Shown: positions 44,455 to 54,902 of the stretch, piece after piece
Numbering within the stretch: position 1 is the stretch's first letter
Layout of the letters: each line of letters opens with the position of its first letter
Assembly (NCBI RefSeq): GCF_020509005.1
Contig: NC_063016.1
Coordinates: 1 to 64,000 of the forward strand
Direction: 5' to 3'
DNA from: Fulvia fulva
Lineage: Eukaryota > Ascomycota > Dothideomycetes > Mycosphaerellales > Mycosphaerellaceae
DNA length: 64,000 bases
Notes under the pieces: model-generated
What the model was told of the DNA's origin: nothing
Database searches by the model: none
What the model saw: only the letters and a program-made list of their open reading frames with translations
Program-made: the position numbers and the translations under genes

Positions 44455-47400
44455 ATGGAGAACGAGACTGGGTTCATAAGAAAGAGAGCAGCACCTCTTC
44501 TGACAAGAGAGAACCACGAAACATGGTTCAAGCTGATGAGAATACACCTGGTATCAAAGCAGGTTGACTGGGTCCTCGAAGACATCATCACGGACATTCC
44601 CGCTGCAACCCCATCTATAGCGACACCCTCTGCATCATCGGAGTCATCCCTTCCTTTGGATCAAGCGATAAGGAAGGCATCGTACAGACGGCACAATGCA
44701 ACGGCCCTGTATGAGATGTACATCTGTCTGTCGACAGATGACCAAGAGATGACATACGAGATCCGGCATGCGAAGGAGTTGTGGGAATGGGCTGAAGCTA
44801 AATATAAGAGAAGACTTCTCGCTACTGGAAGAAGTTTGCTTCAGCAATACACCAATTTCGTGATGACAGAAGACCAGTCTATAGATGATGCCTGGCAGGA
44901 GCTTAGCTCAATTGCAAGGAGGGCTGTTTCAATCTCGCCTCAGTTCCAAGACATCAAGACTGAGGACAGAAAGATCCAGCAACTCTTAGCAGCTCTGCCA
45001 GACTCATTTGGCTCAATTCGCGATGCAATTGATGCCCAGGTGAATCTCTCACCACAAGACATTCTTGCAATTCTTGGGGAGAAGCAAGAATCAATGATTC
45101 ATCAAGGAACAGCCATGTTTGCTAAGAAGGGTTTCCAGGGCAAGCTCACGTGCCATCTCTGCGGTGGTGACCATTTTATGAGCAAGTGCCCACACCTTTC
45201 TGCAGCTCAGCAGGCTGTTAGGAACAAGGACAAACTAGCTAGGGTTACCTACCCTGCTAAGAGACAACCGTCACCACCTCGTAGGAGGTCATCATCACCA
45301 AACCTTCGTGATGTCCTCAAGGTGATGACGGACCTTGCAAAGCAGATGAAGGAGAGCCGCAAGCCAAAGGCCTCCTCTAGTAAGCCTGCAAGGGCCCATG
45401 CGACCCAGGAAGACGCATCAGACCCTGAGATACCATCAGAAGATGATGATGTTGATGAGGTTGCCCATTCCACTGTGGAAGCCAAAGGCAAGTACCCCTC
45501 GTCCGAGTGGTTGCTTGACTCTTGTGCATCATCACATATGACTGACCAAGATTCACTATTCAGGACACTGAAGCCTCTTCAAAAGAGGAAGTGGATCAAG
45601 GTTGGGGGTGGCTATCTACAAGCTACACATATGGGAAGTGCAGTAATGGGTGGTCCTTCTGGAAAGCAAATTGTCTTAGAAAATGTCCTGTTTGTTCCTG
45701 GCCTTGGAGTTAGTCTTGTTTCGTGGAATCAGTTCAGCCAACAGTTTGCTGTCCAACCACCCAGTTTCACCCTAAAATCCTTGTCTGGTAAACCCGTTGT
45801 CCAGACCAAACTTCGAGGAGGAGTACCGTTTATCCACTCGATCTCGGAAATTCTTGAGCCACAGCATGCTGGCATACTCTCTCAAGAACGTGACGGTACC
45901 GCTATGGCTAACACTGAGTCCGAAGATCAGTGGGAGCTATGGCATAGAAGATGTGCACACCTTGGCAAGGGACTGCTAAGAAACCTGCATAGAGTCACTG
46001 ACAAGAAAGATCCCATTCCTGTTCCTTCTGAACACCAGAATTGCAAGGTCTGCTCCCTTGCAAACATGAGGAAGTTCAAAGGACCTGCCACAGAGAGGAA
46101 AGGGGAGAGGCTGGCCCTCATCTCTATTGACATCTGTGGGCCTTTTCAGGGCGCAGTCTCTAGGCTAGGATACAAATATTGGCTTGAGATTGTAGACAAC
46201 TTCTCTAGGAAGAAGTGGGTAATCCCTTTGAAGGCCAGGAGCGACGCTCCTGCAGCCCTACGGGATTGGAAGGTCCAGGCAGAACGGCAGTCAAGGTGCT
46301 TTCTGTCTGCGATCCGCAGTGATGGTGCAAAGGAAATTCTCGCCTTGCTAAAAGAGTGGGAGAAGGAGTTTGGCACTCAGATGGACACAACTGATGCCTA
46401 CAACTCTCTTCAAAATGGACCTGTGGAAAGGTCAATTCAAGCCTCTGAGAACACAGTCCGGGCTATGCTTGAAGACTCTGGCATGCCAGTTGAGTTCTGG
46501 CCAGAAGCTTTGCAAGCACAGACTGTGATCAGAAACAGACTGCCTAATGGTCCGATCATTGATGGTATTGCTCTTTCACCAGAAGAAGCCTTTACTGGCC
46601 AAGTACCGTCAGTCGACCATTTCCGCGTCTGGGGATGCAAAGCTGTGGTCTATGTAGACCCAAGAGCCCAACCTCAAGGCTTGAGGAGAGACAAGTTGAT
46701 GAACCGAGGAAAAGAAGCCGTGTTTGTGGGCTACTCAGAAAACACCACAAAACAATGGCTGTTCTGGGATCCCGACATGAAAGCAATAAAAGCGCATAGT
46801 CACGTCGACTGGTTTGAGAATGAGAAGGGGGGAGATATGGATCTTGGTATCACCTTCACTAACCAGCCGAGTCGAGCGCCACAGCGCAATCCTGTTGGGA
46901 GGAAGCCCTTTGGGGCGAAATTTTCCGATAGGGGATTATCAGAGACACCGTTACGAAGGCCAGGAGAAAATATTGAGGCGGTTTCAACACTGTCGAAGGC
47001 CGATAACGGTGGATCTATACAGAACCTACCCAAGTCATCAACACCACAGCAACCGCTGTTTGTGCAACTTCCCCCTCCCCCAAAGGACATTGGGGAATAC
47101 CAGAAGTTTGGAGATCAGGGTACTCCAATGAAAGAAAAAGAAGATGTCGTTCAGTTCGACCCATCCGAACACCCAGCGCCACCTCAGGTTGCAGGCAACA
47201 AGAGGTCAAGGGGGGACGGAGATGATAACTCTGAAGAGCATGAGGCTAAACACCATAAGGCTCTTATCGCCCAGATGTTCCATCTAGACCCTACAATGAG
47301 CTGGGTAGAGGAGATTCTGAACGACGTGGAAGAACATGCATTTGCTGCTGTTGGGCAGGCCATAGCCTATCAGCAGGAAGTGCCAATCCCAAAGTCCTAT

Positions 47401-48981
47401 AAGGCAGCCGTAGGAGACCCCGAATGGGGACATATGTGGAGAGAGGCAATCGAGAACGAACTTATTGCCTTAGCAAGCAACAACACCTGGGAAGCAGTTG
47501 TACCGCCAAAGGGTGCGAATCTAATTACTTCTAGGTGGGTCTTTGATGTGAAAAGAATGATTAGTGGAGCCATTGAGAAGTTCAAGGCAAGACTAGTTGC
47601 AAGAGGGTTTTCACAGAAATATGGGGTTGACTTCGAAGAGACCTTTGCACCTACTGTTAGACATGATACTCTCCGAGTATTCATGGCAGTAGTATGTGAG
47701 AGAGATCTCGAGATGCACCTAGTGGATGTGAATAATGCTTTTACCCAAAGCAGCCTTCTTGAAGACATCTATATGATCCCACCCCCAGGAGTTGAAGCAC
47801 CTCCAAACATGGTGTTCAAGGTCCTACGAAGTCTTTATGGGCTTAAGCAAGCAGCTAGAGACTGGAACAAGCTCTGTGTTGCGAAGCTAGAGAAGATTGG
47901 ATTTACCCAGTCCCAGGTAGATCCATGCCTACTTATCCATACGGATAGAGACCTTATGGTCCTTACCCATGTGGATGACATACCCATTGCAGCTCCGAAG
48001 CTGTCAGATGTTCAGTGGTTTAAGGCTGAGCTTGGAAAAGTGTTTAAGATTAAAGATCTTGGTGAACCTACGAAGATCCTTGGAATGAGGATTACAAGAG
48101 ACAGGTCCCAAGGCACTTTGAAGCTTGATCAAGGACACTATGTCCACGCTAACTTAGCCAAGATGAACATGGCTAGAGAGAAGGCTACGCCAACCCACTC
48201 ACCTATGGAGAGCTACGAGCATTTAGTGCCTACGGCACCTATGGATGAGAGGTGCAACAAACAGGATTACCAGAGCCACAATGGTACCTGGATGTGGCCA
48301 ATGACAATGACAAGGCCAGACTTAGCATTCCCCCTTGGAAGAATTAGCTCATTTGTTGCTGATCCCTCGCAGCAGCATATGAAGGCTTTGAAGAAGCTCT
48401 CCCGATACCTGCGGTCGTACCCAGACCTAGGTCTTATGTATAGAAAGGGAGGGGGCAATCTCCAGGGATACTCGGACTCTGACTACGCTATGGACAAAGT
48501 GGATAGAGTCTCAATTCTGGGATACGTGTGGTTCCTTTGTGGATCACCTGTGTCCTGGATGAGTAGGAAGCAGAAGTCTGTTGCAACATCAACAATGGAA
48601 GCTGAGTTCATGGCTATGAACGCAGCCGCAAAGCAGTCACAATTTCTTGCTGCTGTCCTCAGGGAAATGGGGTGCCCAGAACTGGTAGGAAAGAGCTCTT
48701 TCCAGCCGAGTGTAAGGGCAAGCAAGGGCACTGTTGACGAGCTAAGGCCAGTCAAGCTCATGGGTGACAACCAAGCCGCTTTGACACTTGTCAAAGATGC
48801 CCATGTGCATGAAAGGTCAAAGCATATTGATGTTGCATATAACTATGTCAGACATCTCTGGTGGCAGAAGAAGATTGCAGTGGACTACTGCCATACAAAG
48901 GACATGGCTGCTGATGGGTTAACAAAGCCCCTCAATGGCCAGCAGTTCCAAAACTTTGTAAGGCAGCTCCAGCTTGCGTAA
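44455..48981 (+). CDS. Copia C6 Gag-Pol polyprotein (1508 aa), intact
   Basis: Single-frame Ty1/copia polyprotein from ATG 44455 to TAA 48979-48981. Gag with an N-terminal block HETWFKLMRIHLVSKQ (UBN2/DUF4219-like); zinc knuckle CHLCGGDHFMSKC (from residue 233); protease DSCASSH (Asp355); pre-integrase LWHRRCAHLG; integrase triad Asp559, Asp623, Glu658 (34 residues between the last two); reverse transcriptase WVFDVKR to LYGLKQAARDW and catalytic HVDD (Asp1174-Asp1175); RNase H with SDSDYAMD, MEAEFMAM and DNQAAL. The usual copia order, integrase before RT. No damage seen, so this is the best candidate for an autonomous family I element here. Gag and Pol in one frame means no recoding is needed. 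Confidence 0.97.
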   Translation: MENETGFIRKRAAPLLTRENHETWFKLMRIHLVSKQVDWVLEDIITDIPAATPSIATPSASSESSLPLDQAIRKASYRRHNATALYEMYICLSTDDQEMTYEIRHAKELWEWAEAKYKRRLLATGRSLLQQYTNFVMTEDQSIDDAWQELSSIARRAVSISPQFQDIKTEDRKIQQLLAALPDSFGSIRDAIDAQVNLSPQDILAILGEKQESMIHQGTAMFAKKGFQGKLTCHLCGGDHFMSKCPHLSAAQQAVRNKDKLARVTYPAKRQPSPPRRRSSSPNLRDVLKVMTDLAKQMKESRKPKASSSKPARAHATQEDASDPEIPSEDDDVDEVAHSTVEAKGKYPSSEWLLDSCASSHMTDQDSLFRTLKPLQKRKWIKVGGGYLQATHMGSAVMGGPSGKQIVLENVLFVPGLGVSLVSWNQFSQQFAVQPPSFTLKSLSGKPVVQTKLRGGVPFIHSISEILEPQHAGILSQERDGTAMANTESEDQWELWHRRCAHLGKGLLRNLHRVTDKKDPIPVPSEHQNCKVCSLANMRKFKGPATERKGERLALISIDICGPFQGAVSRLGYKYWLEIVDNFSRKKWVIPLKARSDAPAALRDWKVQAERQSRCFLSAIRSDGAKEILALLKEWEKEFGTQMDTTDAYNSLQNGPVERSIQASENTVRAMLEDSGMPVEFWPEALQAQTVIRNRLPNGPIIDGIALSPEEAFTGQVPSVDHFRVWGCKAVVYVDPRAQPQGLRRDKLMNRGKEAVFVGYSENTTKQWLFWDPDMKAIKAHSHVDWFENEKGGDMDLGITFTNQPSRAPQRNPVGRKPFGAKFSDRGLSETPLRRPGENIEAVSTLSKADNGGSIQNLPKSSTPQQPLFVQLPPPPKDIGEYQKFGDQGTPMKEKEDVVQFDPSEHPAPPQVAGNKRSRGDGDDNSEEHEAKHHKALIAQMFHLDPTMSWVEEILNDVEEHAFAAVGQAIAYQQEVPIPKSYKAAVGDPEWGHMWREAIENELIALASNNTWEAVVPPKGANLITSRWVFDVKRMISGAIEKFKARLVARGFSQKYGVDFEETFAPTVRHDTLRVFMAVVCERDLEMHLVDVNNAFTQSSLLEDIYMIPPPGVEAPPNMVFKVLRSLYGLKQAARDWNKLCVAKLEKIGFTQSQVDPCLLIHTDRDLMVLTHVDDIPIAAPKLSDVQWFKAELGKVFKIKDLGEPTKILGMRITRDRSQGTLKLDQGHYVHANLAKMNMAREKATPTHSPMESYEHLVPTAPMDERCNKQDYQSHNGTWMWPMTMTRPDLAFPLGRISSFVADPSQQHMKALKKLSRYLRSYPDLGLMYRKGGGNLQGYSDSDYAMDKVDRVSILGYVWFLCGSPVSWMSRKQKSVATSTMEAEFMAMNAAAKQSQFLAAVLREMGCPELVGKSSFQPSVRASKGTVDELRPVKLMGDNQAALTLVKDAHVHERSKHIDVAYNYVRHLWWQKKIAVDYCHTKDMAADGLTKPLNGQQFQNFVRQLQLA

Positions 48982-49007
48982 AGGGATTGTAGGAGACCAT
49001 GTGGCCT

Positions 49008-49016
49008 GAGTGGGAG
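49008..49016 (+). other. Copia C6 polypurine tract
   Basis: GAGTGGGAG directly before the 3' LTR; the same tract is conserved before the 3' LTRs of C2, C4 and C5. Confidence 0.7.
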
Positions 49017-49251
49017 TGTTGAGAACATACAGGCCGCAGGACAAGCATGTAGGTGTGGGTGTGTCATGTGATAGATCACGTGACTAGGGTTCGCCAGCCC
49101 CTATAGGCTGGCAAACATCCGGACACCTAGCATCTACCTACACCAACACCGGCGATACTGTATGTAGATACACGCTATCCCATTGGGTCCTTCTTCGTCT
49201 TTTGTGTGATCCGCCGTCTTCCACTGCTGCGCAACTCGTACCTGTTTAACA
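49017..49251 (+). repeat. Copia C6 3' LTR
   Basis: 235 bp, followed by ATATC (49252-49256). Confidence 0.95.
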
Positions 49252-49522
49252 ATATCTATCTATCTATATAGAGGGATCTTACTCTAGTCCTAGTTCTATT
49301 TTACTACGCCTTATCGGTTTTACCTATATCTTATCCTACGACGGTAGTTCCTCCGACAGTCTCGTACTAACTAGCTAAGCGACTTCAGGTCCTCTAAGTC
49401 GCTCCTACTATTCGTACGGTATCTCGGTAGTATTACCGTACTATTATCTCGACTAGCTTAGTATATACTAAGTTAGTCTTAGTACCGTACGATATACCTA
49501 CTAACCTATATTCGTAATAAAG
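49252..49522 (+). mobile_element. RIP-degraded repeat sequence F6, left part
   Basis: TA-rich RIP-mutated DNA. It joins the reverse complement of F5 through one copy of ATATC and continues after C7 (55138). Read through RIP stops it gives a hydrophobic, Ser-rich translation (SIYIEGSYSSPSSILL...) that I do not recognise. It may be LINE 3' sequence or already the next element. The right end TAAAG (49518-49522) is the C7 target duplication. Confidence 0.6.
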
Positions 49523-49757
49523 TGTTGAACAGGTACGGGTGGATGGCAGCGGAGTGGAGTAAGAGATCAATCTTCAACTGACTAATAGCACGAGCATGCA
49601 GCAATATATCAGGAACCAATATGTTGATTGTGTTGGATGTCTATCTAAGCTAAAGGGGAGAGAAGGTATCTCCCTACAAGCTGAGTCATTGTGGATGCCT
49701 CAGGCTGCCAGATCACTTCCTGATTGTTGACTCCCTTTGAGATGCTACATCTTAACA
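49523..49757 (-). repeat. Copia C7 3' LTR
   Basis: 235 bp, TGTTGAACAGG...ATCTTAACA on the plus strand. Confidence 0.96.
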
Positions 49758-49822
49758 CTCCCACTCATCTCGTATGGGAGGTTACAGTCTGCTCACTTCC
49801 TGTCAATAGTACTTGGACCTTT

Positions 49823-52800
49823 TTATGACAGGTTCAGCTGGCTTACAAACCTCTGGAAGTGTGGACCAGTCTTTGGTTTTGTAAACCCGTCTGCAACCAT
49901 CTCAGAGGTTGGGGTGTACTCAACAGCAATAAGCCTCCTCCACCAAAGTTTCCTAACAGCGTTATAGGCAATGTCAATGTGCTTCGACTTGTCATGAACA
50001 TGTGCATCTTTCACTAGGGTGAGGGCAGCTTGATTGTCACCTCTTAATTGGACTGGTCTCAAATTTGATACAGTCTCCTGGTTTCCAGTGATTCTTGGTT
50101 GATGGGAACAGTCTCCCACTAACTCTGGACAATCCATTTCCCTCAGCAGTGAAGCTAGGAATTGGGACTGCTTCGCACATGCATTCATAGCCATGTATTC
50201 AGCCTCCATTGTGGATGTTGCTACAGACTTTTGCTTCTTGCTCATCCAAGAAACTGGTGCCCCACAGAGGAAGAAGACATACCCAAGGATTGAGACTCTG
50301 TCTGCTTTGTCCATTGCATAATCAGAATCACAGTATCCAATAAGGTGTCCTTTTCCAGACTTTGAGAACTGAAGTCCTAGATCAGGGTATGATCTTAGGT
50401 ACCTAGTGATCTTCTTCAAAGCCTTCATGTGGTAGGTGGATGGGTCACTCACAAATGAGCTCATCCTTCCTAGGGCAAAAGCAATGTCTGGCCTTGTGAT
50501 TGTTGCTGGCCACATCCAAGTACCATTAATACTCTGGTACTCTGCCTTGTCACACCTCTCATCCATGTGGCTTGAAGGTTTGAGGGCCTCATAGCTGTCC
50601 ATGGGTGAGTGTGTAGGTGCTGCCTTCTCATGGTTCATTCCCATCTTGGCTAGGCTGTCCCTAACAAAGTGTCCTTGGTCAAGTTTCAGGATTCCTCTCT
50701 TCCTGTCCCTTGTGACTCTCATGCCAAGGATCTTTTCAGGTTCACCTAGATCTTTGATCTTGAAGATCTTGCCAAGTTCTCTTTTGAACCAGAGAACATC
50801 TGTCAACTTTGGTGCAGCAATTGGAATGTCATCCACATGTATAAGGATTATGATCTCCCTCTTCTTATGGATAAGTAGGCATGGATCCACTTCTGACTGT
50901 GTGAATCCAATCTCTCTGAGCTTTGACACACAGAGTTGATTCCAATCTCTAGCTGCTTGCTTAAGTCCATACAAGCTTTTGAGGATTTTGAACACCATGT
51001 TTGGTGGAAGCTCAACTCCTGGTGGTGGTAACATGAAGATGTCTTCATGGAGGGTGCTTTCTGTGAATGCATTGTTCACATCCACTTGGTGAAGATGAAG
51101 ATCCTTCTTACACACAATAGCCATAAACACCCTAAGGGTGTCCTGTCTTACTGTAGGTGCAAATGTCTCCATAAAGTCAACACCAAACTTCTGTGAGAAG
51201 CCCCTTGCAACTAGTCTAGCCTTGAACTTTTCAATAGCTCCACTAATGCTTCTCTTAATATCAAAGACCCATCTTGATGTAACCAGATTTGCTCCTTTTG
51301 GTGGAACAGAATTTTCCCAGGTGTTGTTACTCTGTAGAGCATCTAGTTCCTTTTGGATTGCTTCCTTCCAAAGATGTCCCCATTTCTTGTCATTCACAGC
51401 ATCCTTGTAGGATTTTGGAATTGGGACCTCTTGCTTGTATGCAATGGCTTCTACAGTTGCTGCAAAGGCCATTTCCTCAACTTCTTCCAGGAATTCGCTA
51501 TCCCATGGTATTGAACTGTCCACTGATTGCATGGCTGCAAAGAAAGCTTGGTGAAAAGCAGCAAGGTTCTCTGAGAGGTCCATTGCTTCTCCCACTTCAG
51601 TGGTTAGTTCGGGCTTAGGGACCATGGATCTTGGGGCTTTCTGTTTCATGTCATAGCCCTCAACATCATAGTCAGCCTTTCTCTTTCCAAGGGATGATTT
51701 AGGGACCGTCACTTGTGACCTAGTAACGTCTATTTCCTGGGGATCTAGGGAGCTTCTCTCAATTGGCTGATCGATTTTCTGAAATTCCCCTACGTTCTCC
51801 GGAGGCTGGGGAAGTTGCACAAACAGCTTTCTCGGCTGAGCGACTTTAGGGCTCTCAATTGGCTGATCTATTTCGGGGGGGCTCTGATGGACGCCTGAAT
51901 GGTGGGTAGATTGTCCTAAGGATACGTTCTTCCTCGGCCTTCCTAAGGGCTTCCTAGCTGGTGCACTGCTTGGTAGATTCAATGTTGGAACATTGAGACC
52001 CATATCACCTCCAGGCTGGTCCTCAAAGAAGTCTGCATGTGTGTGTTGTTTAACAGCTCTCATGTCTGGTTCCCAAAAGAGCCAGGCTTTAGCTGTGTTT
52101 TCAACATACCCAATAAACACTGCTTCTTTACCCCTATTCATTAGCTTGTCACTTCTTGCCCATTGAGGTTGGGATCTTGTGTCCATATAGACAACAGCTT
52201 TGCATCCCCAAACTTTCAAATGGTTGATGGTCGGTTTGATACCATCAAAAGCCTCATCTGGTGAAACCTTGAACCCATCGTAATCTGGGCCATTTGGCAG
52301 TTTGTTCCTCATATAAGTTTGGGCCTCTAGTGCTTCAGGCCAAAATTCAACCGGCATTTTAGCCTCTTCAAGCATTGCCCTTATAGAGTCCTCTGAGGTT
52401 TGTATTGACCTCTCAACTGGTCCATTCTGTAGAGAGTTGTATGCCTCAGTCGGCTCGAGCCCAATCCCCAAATCCTTCTCCCACTGCTTCACTAATGCAA
52501 TAAGTTCTTTTGCATTGTCAAGTCTTACTGCTTTCAGCTGCGCTGATGATTTCCTCTCTGCTTTGATCTTCCAGTTCTGGAGAGCAACTGGAGCATCTTC
52601 TCTTTTCCTAAGAGGAAAGGTCCACTTCTTCCTAGAGAAGTTGTCAACAATCTCAAGCCAGTATTTGAATCCTAGTCTTGAGATTGGTAGTGGGCCACAT
52701 ATGTCAATAGATACAAGGGCAAGTCTTTCAGGTCTTCTCTCTGTAACTTTGCCTTTGTACTTCTTCATCTTTGCTATTGAGCATACTCTGCACTGGTGAA

Positions 52801-54454
52801 AGCCATCCTTAGGGATAGGAATGGGTTCTTTCAAGTCTGTTACCTTGTGAAGATTCTGGAGCAAATTCTTCCCAAAGTGTGCAAATCTTCTATGCCAAAG
52901 CTCCCACTGCTTCAGGTCGGTCTCTGATTGAGCAGTCACAAAGGCATTCTCCATTGGTGGTGCACATGATGAGTAATGTGCCCGTTCTTGTAGGAGAGGA
53001 GAAATCTCATCAATGAATGGAACCCCCCCAAGGAGCTTTGTCTGGACAACAGTCTCACCAGAGGGGGAAACAAGAGAAAATGATGGAGGTTGCACACCAA
53101 ACTGCTTGCTAAACTGGTTCCATGAAACCAGGTTCACTCCTAGCTTGGGTACAAGCAGGACATCTTCCAAAACAACTTTTCTGCCAGCTCTCCCACTCAT
53201 CTCTGCATTCCCAATATGAGTGGCCAATAAAAACCCACCTCCCACTTTGATCCATTTCTTCCTTGTCAAGGGAGTCATAGATCTAAAGAGGCAGCTTTGG
53301 TCAGTCATATGGGATGAAGCACAGGAGTCAAGTAACCACTCTGACGAGGGGAACTTGCCTTGGACTTCTGCAGTTGAGTGAGCCACTTCATCATACTCAT
53401 CATCATCAGACATTGTCTCTGGGGATGAGCTGCATGGTGACTCTTGGGCGGAGAAACCTTTTCCAGTCTTCTTTGCTTTAGAGGTATAAGACTGGGCCTG
53501 GTTCTTCTGGAGTGACAGCATGTCAGAGCTGAGTTTCTTCACCATTTTCTTAAGTTCTTCCATAGAGGACTTCTCTCTTGGTGTCCTCCTTGAAGTGGGT
53601 GGTGGAGTTCTCTTCTTCTTGACATGTGTTGTATTCTGGGAAGATGGTGGTTGGGAATGAGATCTAAGGACCTTTCTTGCCTCAGGCAAACTAGGGCAGT
53701 CCTTGATCAGATGATCCTTCTCACAGAGAAGGCAGGAGAGTGGTCTTGCTAGACCTGAGGGCTTGACCCAGGTGGCTGCCATGCCATACTCAGCCTTAGA
53801 GGGATCCAACCTGGCTTCTTGAGCTTCAAGGATCTTTAAGGTCCTTTCATGATCCATCTTTGGCTGAGCCATGATAGTATCCCTGGCTACATGGTAGTCA
53901 GGTGGCAGTGAGCTTAAGAGCTGGGTCATCCTCACATCAGCTTTCCTGTAATGCTGACCCTCTGGGTCAACATCAGCAATCCTTTTTCCAAGAGAAACCA
54001 GGTGTGTCCATGCAGATCTGATGGTGAACTCTTCACTCATCTCAAAGGTCACAAATTGCTTTGTGAGCTCATGTGCATGGGTTGGTAGCACCTGGCTATA
54101 CTTGTTCCAGAGATACACCCACTTCTCAGCAGCTCTTCCAGATTCACATGAGCCCTCAAGCTCAAATTCATCTTCTTCTGTGATCCTACTAAGGATACTG
54201 AAGTTGCATACTGCATTGTGTCTTGTCCATGTTGGCGTATTGAGGATCTCTTTGGTTGTAGCCTCTTCTTGGAGTTTCAGAGTCTTGCCCTTGATGTTGT
54301 CAAAAGACACTTCCATTAGGTCATCAATTGCAAAGAATGCTGATTGGCTCTCCATCTTGTATCTCTGAAGGTTGAACCATCTCTTCCAATTGTCCCTCCC
54401 AAGAATTGGGATTTTGCCTCCCTTCTCCTCTGTCTTCTCTTGGTATGAATCCAT
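49823..54454 (-). CDS. Copia C7 Gag-Pol polyprotein (1543 aa), intact
   Basis: Same architecture as C3, from ATG 54454: Gag, zinc knuckle CLLCEKDHLIKDC, a Ser/Lys-rich linker, protease DSCASSH, pre-integrase, integrase (SIDICGP, LDNAKE, GPVERSIQTSE), RT with the normal LYGLKQAARDW and LARGFSQ blocks and HVDD, and RNase H. Unlike C3, all RT motifs have the consensus residues, so C7 is the probable active family II copy. Family I and II proteins are clearly related (same motif wording around protease, RT and RNase H) but diverge in Gag and in the integrase-RT linker. The eight codons open upstream of the ATG are ignored for lack of an earlier ATG. Confidence 0.96.
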   Translation of the reverse strand: MDSYQEKTEEKGGKIPILGRDNWKRWFNLQRYKMESQSAFFAIDDLMEVSFDNIKGKTLKLQEEATTKEILNTPTWTRHNAVCNFSILSRITEEDEFELEGSCESGRAAEKWVYLWNKYSQVLPTHAHELTKQFVTFEMSEEFTIRSAWTHLVSLGKRIADVDPEGQHYRKADVRMTQLLSSLPPDYHVARDTIMAQPKMDHERTLKILEAQEARLDPSKAEYGMAATWVKPSGLARPLSCLLCEKDHLIKDCPSLPEARKVLRSHSQPPSSQNTTHVKKKRTPPPTSRRTPREKSSMEELKKMVKKLSSDMLSLQKNQAQSYTSKAKKTGKGFSAQESPCSSSPETMSDDDEYDEVAHSTAEVQGKFPSSEWLLDSCASSHMTDQSCLFRSMTPLTRKKWIKVGGGFLLATHIGNAEMSGRAGRKVVLEDVLLVPKLGVNLVSWNQFSKQFGVQPPSFSLVSPSGETVVQTKLLGGVPFIDEISPLLQERAHYSSCAPPMENAFVTAQSETDLKQWELWHRRFAHFGKNLLQNLHKVTDLKEPIPIPKDGFHQCRVCSIAKMKKYKGKVTERRPERLALVSIDICGPLPISRLGFKYWLEIVDNFSRKKWTFPLRKREDAPVALQNWKIKAERKSSAQLKAVRLDNAKELIALVKQWEKDLGIGLEPTEAYNSLQNGPVERSIQTSEDSIRAMLEEAKMPVEFWPEALEAQTYMRNKLPNGPDYDGFKVSPDEAFDGIKPTINHLKVWGCKAVVYMDTRSQPQWARSDKLMNRGKEAVFIGYVENTAKAWLFWEPDMRAVKQHTHADFFEDQPGGDMGLNVPTLNLPSSAPARKPLGRPRKNVSLGQSTHHSGVHQSPPEIDQPIESPKVAQPRKLFVQLPQPPENVGEFQKIDQPIERSSLDPQEIDVTRSQVTVPKSSLGKRKADYDVEGYDMKQKAPRSMVPKPELTTEVGEAMDLSENLAAFHQAFFAAMQSVDSSIPWDSEFLEEVEEMAFAATVEAIAYKQEVPIPKSYKDAVNDKKWGHLWKEAIQKELDALQSNNTWENSVPPKGANLVTSRWVFDIKRSISGAIEKFKARLVARGFSQKFGVDFMETFAPTVRQDTLRVFMAIVCKKDLHLHQVDVNNAFTESTLHEDIFMLPPPGVELPPNMVFKILKSLYGLKQAARDWNQLCVSKLREIGFTQSEVDPCLLIHKKREIIILIHVDDIPIAAPKLTDVLWFKRELGKIFKIKDLGEPEKILGMRVTRDRKRGILKLDQGHFVRDSLAKMGMNHEKAAPTHSPMDSYEALKPSSHMDERCDKAEYQSINGTWMWPATITRPDIAFALGRMSSFVSDPSTYHMKALKKITRYLRSYPDLGLQFSKSGKGHLIGYCDSDYAMDKADRVSILGYVFFLCGAPVSWMSKKQKSVATSTMEAEYMAMNACAKQSQFLASLLREMDCPELVGDCSHQPRITGNQETVSNLRPVQLRGDNQAALTLVKDAHVHDKSKHIDIAYNAVRKLWWRRLIAVEYTPTSEMVADGFTKPKTGPHFQRFVSQLNLS

Positions 54455-54902
54455 AATAAATTGGATGTAATGAAACAAGGTGTGTATGTTCCAAGGTGGT
54501 GGCTCAGATCCTGCTGAGGCTTCTGGTGTAGAATGGGAAAGTTCGTAGGTGTGGATACCAAGGCCTGCTTGGTAAAGTAAAGAAGGAGCGGTGTGAGGTC
54601 TCGGGGCTAGGACACAGGTCTGTCTCTCCTAGCAGAGCTTCAAATGACTTACTTGAAGTCCTTCTTGATAGTATCTCGATGCAGTTCTGCCTACAGAGTA
54701 TCTTCAAGGTATTGGCTTTGAGTAAGCCGCACAGAGTCCTTGTCTGGGTTACCTATCACTTAGTATCGAACTAAGCTCCTTGATAGGATAGACGGGGTAG
54801 ACTTCTGATTCCCAGATGTTTTCTGCTACGATAGCAAGGGATACAAGTAACCTGTACTGATATAGGTTGCTCTTATTCCTGCACAAACCCGGGCTCATAA
54901 CC

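Larger units (their letters stand above)
43713..49251 (+). mobile_element. Complete copia C6 (family I), coding-competent
   Basis: 5539 bp with 235-bp LTRs (43713-43947, 49017-49251) that differ by about one base. Flanks are TATAT (left) and ATATC (right), which do not match each other because the copy is half of an inversion pair with C5. Primer site 43948-43962, polypurine tract 49008-49016, and one intact polyprotein ORF. The leader between 44040 and 44330 has RIP-type changes relative to C5. Confidence 0.96.
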
